DNA from: Rattus norvegicus
Lineage: Eukaryota; Chordata; Mammalia; Rodentia; Muridae
Length of the DNA stretch: 64,000 nucleotides
Reading direction: 5' to 3'
Assembly: GCF_036323735.1 (NCBI RefSeq)
Contig: NC_086026.1
Location: 54,503,039 to 54,567,038, forward strand
Under the pieces are notes generated by a model. The model was not told the origin of the DNA. It ran no database searches and saw nothing but the letters and a program-made list of their open reading frames with translations. Both the position numbers and the translations under genes were made by a program. Positions 11,095-48,389 of the stretch are shown here, piece after piece; position 1 is the stretch's first letter; each line of letters opens with the position of its first letter.

Positions 11095-13040
11095 GACGTT
11101 TAAGAGAAGGAAGCCTATCTCAATAACACGACCCAAGCTCTGCCGATGGGTCATGGCTTCCAGTCCCTTATTTTGACTCAACCCAGGGCTGTCAGAGTTA
11201 GAATGTACGACTTGCGTTCAGCCAACTAGTGAGTGCTCCTGAGACAATGGGTTCTTGGTGTGTTGGAGGAAGGATTCTGGGATTCAGCTGGGTGCCCTGT
11301 GCAATGTTTCTCCCATTTGACACTTACATTACTAAGAGACTCTATCAGAAGCTACTGTGAACATCACAACCCCTCTTGGGTAGAGTAAGACTGAAGAGTT
11401 TTCGAACTGAAAAGCACTGGGTAAAGATATTATAGGAAGAATGGTTTGCCGGAGTTAAAACTGACAGTGAAAACATCCCATATCCTACCCATGCTTCAGA
11501 GATCCACCTGGGCCAGCTCATGCCATCCTGTGACCTCCAGGCAGAGCAGACTGACCTCTGTAGGATCACTGTTGATAGGATTCAAGCTGACTTATTGGCC
11601 CAGACTGCACTTCTAGGAAGTGGCCACCTCAGGGCTGAACCAAGGCCATGGTGTACTTCCCCAGCAAAGTCCCATTGGATGGAAACAGAGACAGGTTCAA
11701 GGGAAGCAGCACAGTTATTAACAGACTTCTAAGATCACTTGGTGGGGTCACAGACACATGGGCCACAGGCAGGCTCAGCCAAGCCAGTGGCCCTGAGAGC
11801 AAGATGTTGGTCTCCCCTGGGTAGGAGGGAAAATGTCTCCTGTCCTGTCCATCCAGGGGTTATTTGAAGGGTCCGACAAGATTAGGAAGGAAAGAGCACT
11901 TTGCAATGTGATATTCAGAATCATAGCATCAAGCTGGAGACCCTTGTGCCTTGTTAGAGACAGCATCCTTTCGGTGTCAGCCTGTGGGCCTCACCCAGCA
12001 AATATCACCAATTCTTCCTCCCAGTTAGAGTTGGATTAAGTCAAGTAAAAAACGGCTGATTTCACAGGCTTCTCCAAAATGGCAGGGTAAGAATGTAAAC
12101 TCAGGTTAACCATCCAACTTTGACTTTATTAACTGTGTCTATGTGTAGAGAAGTCCTTTGGGAAAGAAAAAACAAAAGACTCTAAACTCTGAACAACCTG
12201 TGAGGGGTGATATTACATGGACACATGCTCAGATATCTAGACGTGTCTTGTGGTAACTAGTTTCAAAGTCTGGTTAATTTTATATCCGATTTTTAATCAT
12301 TTAAAATGCATAGTGCTTTTCTTTTATGGTAACAACAAGGGAACTGTCTGTTTTGGGTGACACAACGTGATTAATCTGGAGGCCTGCTGAAAGTCACCTT
12401 CGATGACTTCACACACTTACCACCTGCTCTGATAAAAACACATCTGGAGCAGCTGAGACACAAACCCAGGAAAAGAAGGGCATTGACGGACATGAGACGT
12501 GAATATTCCTTCTCAGGCATGCTAGCTGTGAAGAGTGCAGGTAAAGCTTTGAATGAGTATGCACAGATTTAACGTGGAAAGATGTTAATGTCCAAACAGT
12601 GGACATTAAGGGAAAATCTGAAAATACAATGGCCTATTGTATCGCTCTGATTCAGGAGAGGACAGGTGAAGAGGCACACCAGGTTAGAGATTCAGCCCCA
12701 TCTTTTACAAGCTGTTGACACTGGAAACTATTTCTTAGAATCCTTGCTTCCTTGTTTCAAAATGGGTTGGGTAATCCAAGCCATATGCAATGAAGACACA
12801 GCGACATGTGCCCAGGGCCTTGCAAATGTGAGCCATGGAAAATGCATAGCCGTACAACCTCTCCCCTCTAACTTCTATCTATAGCACAAAGAGCTTTTAT
12901 TTTATTTTTCTCTGACTCCTGGTTACCTTTCTGTCCCTGTTTCTGGCCAGTCCTTGGGTACATGTGTTGCCTTACCCTGACTTCAGTTTCTCCCTTTCAG
13001 ATTCTCTGCCTCATAGCTCTTTCTTTGGTGGGAACCTCCA
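11095..13040. other. SINE-free intergenic stretch
   Basis: About 1.9 kb with no recognisable SINE, simple repeat or coding exon. A small GC-poor segment lies at 12.2-12.4 kb. Function unknown. Confidence 0.4.
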
Positions 13041-13059
13041 ACCCACTCAGTTACTTTGG

Positions 13060-13060
13060 G

Positions 13061-13107
<47 letters not shown>

Positions 13108-13132
13108 TGTGTGTATGTGTGTGTGTGTGTGA
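13060..13132 (+). repeat. (TG)n microsatellite
   Basis: About 34 TG units with two TA interruptions. Confidence 0.95.
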
Positions 13133-13134
13133 CA

Positions 13135-13392
13135 TGCAAGTGTTTGCATACACATGTGGGAGCCAAAGGTCATAGTGTCTTTCTTAGTTGCTCTCCCCCT
13201 TATTTTCTGTCACTGAACCCGGAAAACATTAATACAGCTACACTTGCCCCAGAAATCCTCCCTCTCTGCCTCCCTGGTGGTAGGTGCATTTCACCTTGTC
13301 CAGCTCTTTGATGGGTGCTGGGGATCTGAACTCAAGACCTCAAGCTTGCATGGCGAGCGCTTTACACACTGAGCCATCTCCATAGCTGCTTG
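13135..13392 (-). repeat. B3-type SINE (reverse)
   Basis: Ends with ggtgctggggatctgaactcaagacc, then gagccatctccatagct, typical of reverse B3-type copies. Confidence 0.7.
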
Positions 13393-13632
13393 CTCACTTG
13401 CTTTTTTATTCTCTTCTCTTACAATCTCCCTAGCTAGAGACATCTGTTTTCTCCGGGGATGGGGGGGAGGGAGATGAGAAAAGAGATGTCCAGAGGCCAC
13501 TGGAGAAGAGATCACACTGCTAAGAGGTAACTGGAGACACCACAAAAGCCCAGTTCCAAAGCCTGGCCCAAAGCTTTCTCCACCAGATATTCAGCAAAAC
13601 ATTATCTGGGTTTGAGATTCAGCCTCCTATGG

Positions 13633-13674
<42 letters not shown>
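13633..13674 (+). repeat. (GT)n microsatellite
   Basis: About 19 GT units. Confidence 0.95.
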
Positions 13675-13677
<3 letters not shown>

Positions 13678-13679
13678 CA

Positions 13680-15840
13680 TATATATTATGATAGCTACTA
13701 TTTACTCTTGAACATTGTCTACCAGATCCCATGTCAAATTGTGTATTGCAAGTGATTTTGCTGACTGGACATCTGTACCCCATTTGTGAGGAATTGTTAT
13801 CTTCATGTTATAGATGGGAAAACTGAGGTTCTGAAATGCTAAGCCGTGCCTTGACCAAGGACACAGAGCCACAGTGGAACATCCCTAATCCAAAGTACTC
13901 TAAAATCAGAAATGCTCTGAGTACTAAGATACCAGCTTACCTGGAATTCCACACCTGACCTCACCTGATGGGTTGCAGTCAAAACATAGGCAGACTGAAA
14001 GCTTTGTATAAAATTCTCCTCAGGATACATGGGCAAAGTGCATGTATCTGTTCCTAGTAGCTTACTAGACATGTGCAAACCATCCAAAACAGAAAACTCA
14101 GGATCCCAGACACTGGTGACCTCATGCATGCATAGGTAGGCCCATGGCCTTGTGGGGCACATGATTCGGTACCATCTGGTCTTGTCTGCTCTGAATGTTC
14201 CTCCCAGGGTTATCACGCTCCTTCTGGCCAGTGGAAGGTTTCAGTTCACCTTGCTGTCCTCATAGCTTTTGGACTTTTACTTCCTTCTCCAGAAAATGTT
14301 CAGATGGATCAACCGGAAGCTAAAGATGCTCCCATCTGAATGTGTGTTTCTGGCAGTCACAGCACAGACGGCTTCCTCGCCTCTTTGCTGGGTGACAGTT
14401 GCACCAGGAGGTCAGCAGTTCACGACAGCTGGGCAAAGCCCCACCTGACTGTCAGTCCCTCTGTTCTGTCCAGTACTGCTTTGTTTCTCTGGGGAAGTGA
14501 GTAGTAGCCCTTCCGGGAGTCTGTGAGAACAACTGGTGAGTTTTATCTAGAGTCAGGGGATCCTGTGTAAGTTTGACTTCGGGGCTCCACCTCAGAAGAC
14601 TGTGACTGTAGAGAACCACACAGAACTGGACGGTCTTGACACCGCCACAGTTTGGGAGCAGAGGAAAGGACTGAATGTGTTCATTTGGGAAAGGCGACCC
14701 ACTCCAAGGGTCACCAAACTTCTGCCGCTGTCAAACTTGAGAAGGGCTACTATGGGGAAGTAGGATTTGACTTCTGCCTTGTGTTCCCGTAGAGTGACTA
14801 GGACCCAGGGACATTCTAGTGAATCATATGGGCAGCTGTGTCATGCTTTTGTTTGGAAAGAGGTGGCACCTACACAGTCAGGCCTCTGCCCAGATGTGAC
14901 CATGGTATTTTCCACTCCCCGGAGCCATCTGGACTCAGTTCATGAAGCCTCTGTGCTGGACGATCACTGAAACACCAGAGAGGGCTCAGCTGTTCTAGCC
15001 TGGATGTCCTGAAGGATGTGTGTGCGGGTCCCTGTCACCACAAGTTGCTTCCTTTCCAAGAGGGTCTGTGTGTGCTCTGGGCTGGGGTCCTAAAAGGTGT
15101 TCCTCACAGTTCATGTCCTCTGACTGAGGAGATCTGACAGTACTTTGGAAATAGGGCCAGCACAGGGAGAAAAGAGGTCTTTGTTTTTGCCCATGTTATT
15201 CTGGAAAATAACTGGAAAATCTAAAGAAACATTTGGCCCTTGGGGTGAGGGCTCCAGGCGCTCTGATCCACAGATGTGCTGGAAAAGTGGGTCACTGGGT
15301 GGTCCTTTGGTCACATTCATTTTTTGGTCTCTTCTTGTGGGTGTTTCTCCCCCCCCTTTCCTATTCTCCAACAAGAGGCCCAGTTTCTACTGAAAATGGA
15401 AACCACAGAGGTGGGTTATTATAGAGCCCTGTGAGCCTTTCTTTGAAGGACTAAGAAAGCAGCTGGGGACTAGGCTGCACTGATGTGGGCTGTACCTCTG
15501 GGGCTGAGGAGTCCCCCCACCTACTGATCACCTTGTAAAATAACCCCAGGCCCCAGAAACCTCTACTTGAGCCCCGTCTGAGGGCCAGACTGTCACTCTG
15601 CCCACCTGTGGTCCTGCCCACCATTAATCATAAGGCAGATTTCGGTGAGATTCTGGGAAAGGGAAAGTTAGCCTGGAGACAGGAGGTAAGTTGGTGTGGG
15701 GAACTGTGCCTGGAACTGTGGGGAGGTAACATTTGAAGTGTTAGAATATTCTAGATCTTGATTGTCATAGTCCTTACACGAGTGTTCACTTTTTCCTTAT
15801 ATTAGAAATCAATCACATACTTCCCCTGGCTTCCTTGTGG
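13680..15840. other. Intergenic, no feature recognised
   Basis: About 2.1 kb of unique-looking sequence without SINEs. ORFs up to 125 codons on the minus strand (13.8-14.2 kb) have no motif I recognise. Confidence 0.4.
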
Positions 15841-15844
15841 CTGT

Positions 15845-15975
15845 TTTATTTTGGGGACAGAGTCTTTCTTAGTTGACATCCCAGGCTAGTCAGGGACACA
15901 CTGTAGTCTCACTATGTGGAGCTGGCTGTTGTCCAACTCAAAATCTTCCTGACTCTGCTTCCCTGGCTACGGCTT
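15845..15975 (-). repeat. B1-like SINE (reverse), diverged
   Basis: ggggacagagtctttc, caggctagtcaggga and cttcctgactctgcttccc resemble an old reverse B1. Confidence 0.5.
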
Positions 15976-16039
15976 TATCCATAGGGTATTTGCTTACCAC
16001 GCATGCAGCCCTGGGTTTAATCCCTGCCACCACAAGAAA

Positions 16040-16150
16040 ATGGCAATGTGATGCCAGCACCTAGGACACAGAGGCAGGAGAACTGGAAGTTCAAGGTCGT
16101 TCTCGGCTATGTATCTAGTTCAAAGCTAGTCTGGGCTAAGGTGAGACCTT
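16040..16150 (+). repeat. B1/B4-like SINE fragment
   Basis: gtgatgccagcacctaggac, gaggcaggagaactgg and gtctgggctaaggtgagacc fit a diverged B1/B4 body. Confidence 0.6.
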
Positions 16151-16154
16151 GTAT

Positions 16155-17870
16155 AAAAGAATAGGAAAGTCGCAGGGTGTGTCTGTAGCAATAGCAGCCA
16201 AAGCAAGAGTCCGACAGGCACTAGGTTCTGATTCTGAGCCAGGCAGGTTCATGGAGGCTGGAAGTGAAACAATATTTCCAGGAAGCCAGCAGCTCCCTAG
16301 TCGGCTCTGTGCCAAGAGAACTCTTCCTTCCTAAGATGCGATGCGGGTCCCTGGGTTTTTGTTGTTGTTTGTTTGTTTGTTTGTTTTTCTTTTTGTTGTT
16401 TTTTGGGGGGGTTGCTCTAGATGCTTCTCTTTCATTGAAAACTTATAGGTTGGGAGCTTGCAAAGCTATACGGATCCGTTACCAGGGAAACCGAGGCCCC
16501 TATACCCTATAAGGAAGAAAAATAGATGGTGAAATCTAGGCAGAAACCTAATCCCATTTTTACCTAAATTTTTGATATTTTGTTCGGATATAGACTTCCT
16601 ACATTAATGTTGGTGGGTTTTAGGCATTACATTAAAATAAGATAAATCTTGGTTTGGGGGAACCCTTTTATTCCAAACAGCCTACTTCCTTTGCTCATGC
16701 TCTTACAGAGCTAAGGACAAAGCAGGAAGAAAGAACTCAACTTGTCTTTAGGTTTTAAACTCAAGCAGCAGCTGTATCAACCTGCTGTAGGCCCGGGACT
16801 GGGAAGAATGGACTGGCATCATAGCTGCCCACCCAGGGGAGTGGGGTAGGAGACACCTGCCCTTCACTGCAGCTGGGCATGGAACAAATGGGAGGACGGT
16901 GTCCTGGGCCTCAGGGGTAACTCCTGGTGGACACTCCCTTAGGGTGTGCTTAGTGTCTCCTCTCTCTCCTGCTTGCCCTCGAGCCTGGCAAAACCCTTAG
17001 TGTTGGGTGATGGGGAATAAAAGTGGAACAAGAGGGCAAAGAGGAGAGGGTACTCAGGTGGCCCGGGGAGGAACCGGGGAGGAGATTCCAGAGTGAGGCT
17101 CCACAGAGAGAGGCTTTACCCAAAGTGGAATCAAGAAGGTGAGAAGGGTGAGAATGGAGTGGCAAACAGTGCTGTGTCCCAGGTTCCTGGATGCAACCTT
17201 GAAGCTACTGGGGCTGGGAACACAGTTTCCAACCACACTGAGGTTCTTTCAGGCCAGAAGCCATGAGCTCTTTGCCTGGCTAACACAGTTTTTACATAAG
17301 ACCTCCCTCTAACCCAAAAGGAAATGAGCAGAAGAAAGGAATGCCCATGTTAAGATGGGCTTGATATTGCCCAGGGTCCCCATCATTGCTTAGGGTCCCC
17401 ATCTGGGGAGGGAAAATGCGCTGAGATTCCCCCGGGAGAGAGAAGGCAGGCCTGCCAAGCGCCTCTCCAGAAAGCAGCTTGGAAGCTCTGGGAGGAAAGG
17501 GTCAGTCAGAGGAAGACGGGATTGGATAGCCAGGTAGGAAGGCATAGAACCTGGAAGAAAGGCACTAGAAGAGAGCAGATCCCAGCTAGGGGTAGGTGTG
17601 GAAGTTAAAGCGAGGGCAGTTTCAAGACTGAGTCTTGTCCAGGGAGCCCAAAGCCTTCTTCTCAAACGAGGAAAACACCTCAGAAGTCTTACATGCCTGA
17701 GTGTGCCCTGAGCACCATACTGTGTTCTCCCCTGCAATGGCCTGCTACTTCCACCCCAAGAGCCTGAGGATCAGCGTTCTGCACCTACTGAACCCACTCT
17801 GTGGGATGCTGAGGGCCACATGACCTGGTTAGCAGGGACTCTGGAACAGGAAACCAAGGAGAAGCTGACA
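16155..17870. other. Intergenic, no feature recognised
   Basis: Apart from a short T/G-rich run near 16.36-16.41 kb, no repeat or exon was recognised. A 115-codon minus-strand ORF (17390-17737) has no supporting motif. Confidence 0.4.
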
Positions 17871-17875
17871 CTGAT

Positions 17876-18262
17876 TCAGAGTCGACTGATCTTGCGTGCT
17901 ACGTGCCATCGCCGATTTCCAGACGGCACACCCATAGACTTCCAAATCGACCTTGCCTCCAATTCTTCCCTCTGACTTGCCCAGAAGCCCCTATCTGAGC
18001 TCCTCCCAGAGGTGCTGGGGACCTGACCTGACCTGCCTGGAAGACTGTTGCAGCCCTCCAGGGCTGGCCTCTGGATGCTAAGGATGCGCTGTAGCTCACT
18101 GGTGCCCAGAGGGGACTCCTTAGGAGAGGCGGGGAGGAAGATCCAGTACACAACGCCAGCCTGTGCCCGGACCTGGATGTCCAGAGTGTGGACAGTCAGA
18201 GAAAGTGAATCAAGGCTGAGTTCTGGTGTCTGGAAGAGCAGCCAATGAAGTAACGCATCCAA
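17876..18262 (-). other. Unassigned ORF with coding-like stretch (possible exon)
   Basis: A 128-codon open frame on the minus strand, 1.2 kb upstream of the Tmprss13 start. Residues about 12-65 have coding-like composition with GC-rich third positions (TPELSLDSLSLTVH, then IQVRAQAGVVYWIFLP). This part is preceded by a plausible acceptor (ctcttccag, boundary 18229) and followed by a possible but weak GTCAGG donor near 18032, giving a candidate exon at 18033-18229. The remainder of the frame looks non-coding. I do not recognise the family and see no partner exons nearby. It could be chance, a decayed exon or part of an unknown transcript. Confidence 0.25.
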
Positions 18263-18264
18263 GT

Positions 18265-19310
18265 CAGAGCCTCCTTGGCTTTCTGCCTGGGTCTTCCAGG
18301 AGTTTTCCCATGAACCTCTGTGTCTTAGATTTCCCAGAACACCCTAAACCAGAGCAGTTTCCATGTCCGTTTATGTAAAAGGGCAGGAGTCAGTCTCAGA
18401 CTCCACCCTAGTGGTTACCCCTGGACACTGCTCCTAATTGTCACGGCCTTCTCGGCCACCCCATCACTTCCTGCCTCGCTTCCCTCGTTCCCACTGCCTG
18501 GGGGCCAGAACTGCCCCACTGGTTTGCTGAGTTTGGACATCACTCCCAGCCCCATCTGTGCGGGTAGTGCAGCTCCAGGTGCCTAGGTTTGTCGAGCTTC
18601 TAGGATTGCGCGCAAACCATGGACTCACAAAGGAGGCAAAAATAAAAGCAGAAAGTTGTATTTGGCTGCAGACTCATGCATGGGGGAAACACGAACCCAA
18701 TCTCGGGATCCACGGTTCTCAGCGGAGCTTCTGCAACCCTGGGGCTTTATCACAAAGGGAGCGTTCCCACGTCCACCGGTAGCGTCTGTCTCCACCGTTC
18801 CGAACAGAGCTACTTTAGTTTAGGACACGTGTCTCTTCTCTGTTTCTTTTTCCTCTAATGATCAGGATGGAACACAGAATCGGAGAGGTCATGAGTCAGC
18901 CTAATATTCCCCAGACCGGTTTCCACTCAGATGCGTACACGTTTTATACTAATTGACTTTGATATAGTTTATAATATTTTATTGCCGTCAATAGAGGTAA
19001 TTCATTACATGGGTGATTCAAAACCATCTGATTTCTTTTGTTGTTGTTAAGAGTTTTCAGAAAAGTAAGTCCATCCCCTGCCCAGATTTGGGATTTAAAC
19101 ACAGGGGTACTCATTCCTGGAGGGCTCAGATGCACCCATTCGGAGGGCTTCCCATGATTCCAGAGTCCGTCGGGAACCCACTGGGATGGGCGGTGAGGGG
19201 GACCCCACACACAGAAGCTCCACAGAAGCACATGTGGTGGCAGTTTCAAGAGCCCAGGTATTAGCTGAGTAACTGGGATGGGGCTGAAGGACAGGTCTGG
19301 CAAGTTCTAG
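18265..19310. other. Region 5' of Tmprss13, no feature recognised
   Basis: No SINE was recognised. It includes a moderately CpG-containing segment near 18.6-18.8 kb and an AT-rich segment near 18.95-19.05 kb. It may include promoter-distal control elements of Tmprss13, which is inference only. Confidence 0.35.
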
Positions 19311-19480
19311 GTTGTTTATATCTGAGTTACCTCACACATCCCACCAACTTCCCCGCCCCATCGGCTAGGGGCCGGCCCTTGGCCTTCAGCCTCCTTTTCC
19401 TCACATGCTGGGGGACCTGGAGCCAACATGGATCTTCCTCTTGACATCAGCTGAGCCTGGAAGAAGCAACCTCTTACACC
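19311..19480 (+). promoter_or_regulatory. Tmprss13: Likely Tmprss13 promoter and 5' UTR
   Basis: A TATA-like tttata lies at 19315-19320 and an Sp1-type ccccgcccc at 19351-19359. The stretch then runs into the 5' leader before the ATG at 19481. The transcription start is not visible and further upstream non-coding exons cannot be excluded. An upstream ATG at 19405 opens a 62-codon frame that overlaps the main start in another frame. Confidence 0.4.
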
Positions 19481-46149
<26,669 letters not shown>

Positions 46150-46291
46150 CCATGCCCTCCTCACATTGGTGACTGCTATGAAGATCCTGGCCAAAGGGAT
46201 TGGCCATTTGCAACACCTGGACCAGTGACCACCAGGCCTCTTTGTTCATTCCACCTCTGCTGCTTACTGTCTCTGTGATAGTGTCTAAGTG

Positions 46292-46292
46292 G

Positions 46293-46342
<50 letters not shown>
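46292..46342 (+). repeat. (GT)n microsatellite in the 3' UTR
   Basis: About 25 GT units, starting roughly 145 bases after the stop codon. Confidence 0.95.
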
Positions 46343-46343
<1 letters not shown>

Positions 46344-47080
46344 TTACTATTTTTACAAGTTCTTCAGAAAACAGGAAAACTCTTCTCAGAATCCCAGGCT
46401 GGAAATCTGGAGTTAAGAGTTTGGGCACCAGGTGTGTCCCTAAGAGTCCATAAGTGGAGGTGGAGCCAAAAATGAGCCCAGGAAGGGCTTGGAACATGAC
46501 AGCAGCAGTTGTCGCTCTTCTGACTCCAACTTGAAGACCAGCTTGGTTTGGTCAGACCCTCAGCAGTCAGTGACACCATTGCTGTGCTGGGGTAGCATAA
46601 AGTTTTGTCAGAGGCTGTCTTTTCAGTGCCTGGACCATCTGTCCCCTGTGGAAAGCCATTCCCATCTGTGCTGCAAGCATCCGGTCTCTCAGTCCCTTGT
46701 AGCTGCCATGGATTCCAGAGCTGGGCTCTGCTGTAGCTGTCCATCTCTGGGTGATGACTGTGATTCAGGCTTGTGTATGTTTGGTCGCAAGCTGTTGGGG
46801 TGGATTTTATTTTTATATTTAAAATATAGAAATAGATGTAACTTTAAAGAGTCTCCAAAATTCCTAGGGACCTTGGGAGTTTTTGCATGAATCACCTCAT
46901 GAACTCCAGGGGACCTGTGGGAGATGTACCGCTGTAGCATCCTGTGATAGATTACTGGTTTAGGAAATCAGGAGAAGTGCCCTGATGAAGTCCTCAGGAC
47001 AGACATCTCCAAGTCGGTGTAGAGACTAGGGACCTTTGAAATACTCAGGGAAGAAAACCCTCGATTGGATTGGGTTGATC

Positions 47081-47086
47081 AATAAA
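47081..47086 (+). terminator. Tmprss13: Candidate poly(A) signal 1 of Tmprss13
   Basis: AATAAA, about 0.93 kb after the stop codon. No strong GT-rich element directly follows. Confidence 0.45.
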
Positions 47087-47614
47087 TCCAGTGCATACTG
47101 ATCTGGCCTCCAAGGACTCTAGCCAGTCAGAAGATGTGTGCACTGCCCTGGTTCGCCTCCACCTCTGAGGAAATCTACACAGACAGCGTCCATTACACCC
47201 AAGGGCTGACTGTGAAGTTTGCTTCTGTCATCCTTCATCGTTCAGCCTTGTACTGACTCAAAAGGCCATAAAGAGAAAGCAAGAACTGTCCTCAGAACCT
47301 CTAAACAGTCCTTCTGGGCAGCCTAAGTTGACCATGCTCCTGGTCTTCCCTGGGCCTTTTCTCTTGGTCACCTGCTGTTCCTCAGCTCCACTCTCTTCAA
47401 CCTTCCGGTGGGCCTACCTGACCTCTTGTGATACTGAGTCTCAGAGGCAAGTTCAAGGAGATCAGACCAGTTCAGGACAGCTCAGGACATCTGGAGGTAG
47501 CTGGAGTGATTGGGCAGCATCAGACAGGGCTGGAACACTAGGGAATCTCTTCAAGGCTGGGAAGGAGGCAGGCAGCATCCACGTCTGCAGAAGATCCCAG
47601 CAATGAGCTTCCAT

Positions 47615-47620
47615 AATAAA
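47615..47620 (+). terminator. Tmprss13: Candidate poly(A) signal 2 of Tmprss13
   Basis: AATAAA followed by agtgtgtggcac, a GT-rich downstream element within 15 bases, and later tgttgttgaatgc. In context it is the better signal. Confidence 0.45.
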
Positions 47621-47644
47621 AGTGTGTGGCACAAAGAAGTTGTT

Positions 47645-48235
47645 GAATGCTTCCTTGATGACATGGGTAGAAAAATATCAAGATGGCCTGCACTCGGCCC
47701 CAGCGCCCAGACATCTCAGGCATGCTTCTTGTTGACCTTCTCATCTTTGGATTCTGCTCACCCATTCACACATCTCCTAATTGATTCCTTCTCCAATGAT
47801 TTCCCAGGTTCCCAGATCCCAGTGAAACCAGAGCTTAGTGATATCAGGTACTCATGCTAAGTCTGGGTGATCCACAAGCAGCACGGCACCCTCTACTCTG
47901 TGTGACGGAAGGTAGTATGGATACCATGCTTGGAACATGGACATATGAGCCACTGGCCTCATCCACAGAGGTCAGGAAAGGCTTGGCCGGGGAGAAGAGG
48001 TTTGAGCTGAGCTTTAAAGAGGTGAACATTCCTAAAGTAGATGTGGCATGGGGCGGGCACTCCAGAAGCAGTCTTTTCCCCGTCCTCTCCCTCTGCCTTT
48101 GTTATCTCAGCAAGAAGGGTGCTTATAAGACCCAGTGATTACCGACTTCTTCACAAGAGGGCTGAATCAGTAGCCTTTGACCTCTTCTGCAAGATCTACC
48201 CCTCCACGCTGCTCCCTAACTTTTGCTGTTGTTAA
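47645..48235. other. Intergenic, no feature recognised
   Basis: Unique-looking sequence after Tmprss13. Confidence 0.4.
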
Positions 48236-48237
48236 AC

Positions 48238-48386
48238 AAAGTTTGTTTGTTCGTCTTTCAAGACAGGCTTTCTCCTTGTAGCCCTGACTGTCCTAGAACT
48301 AGCTCAGTAGACCAGGCTGGCCTTGAACTCAGTGATCCATCTGTCTCTGTTGGGATTAAAGGTGTTCGCCACCACTGTCCAGCTGC
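48238..48386 (-). repeat. B1 SINE (reverse)
   Basis: ctgactgtcctagaactagctc, ccaggctggccttgaactcag and gggattaaaggtgttcgcc. Confidence 0.88.
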
Positions 48387-48389
48387 TCT

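Larger units (their letters stand above)
46150..47640 (+). other. Tmprss13: Tmprss13 3' UTR (extent uncertain)
   Basis: Sequence after the stop codon. It includes a (GT)n run and two candidate AATAAA signals at 47081-47086 and 47615-47620. The true end is not visible from sequence. Confidence 0.55.

Noticed and set aside
19200..19480. CpG-island promoter for Tmprss13
   Set aside because: CpGs are present but sparse and the stretch is short. I list only a tentative TATA/GC-box promoter.
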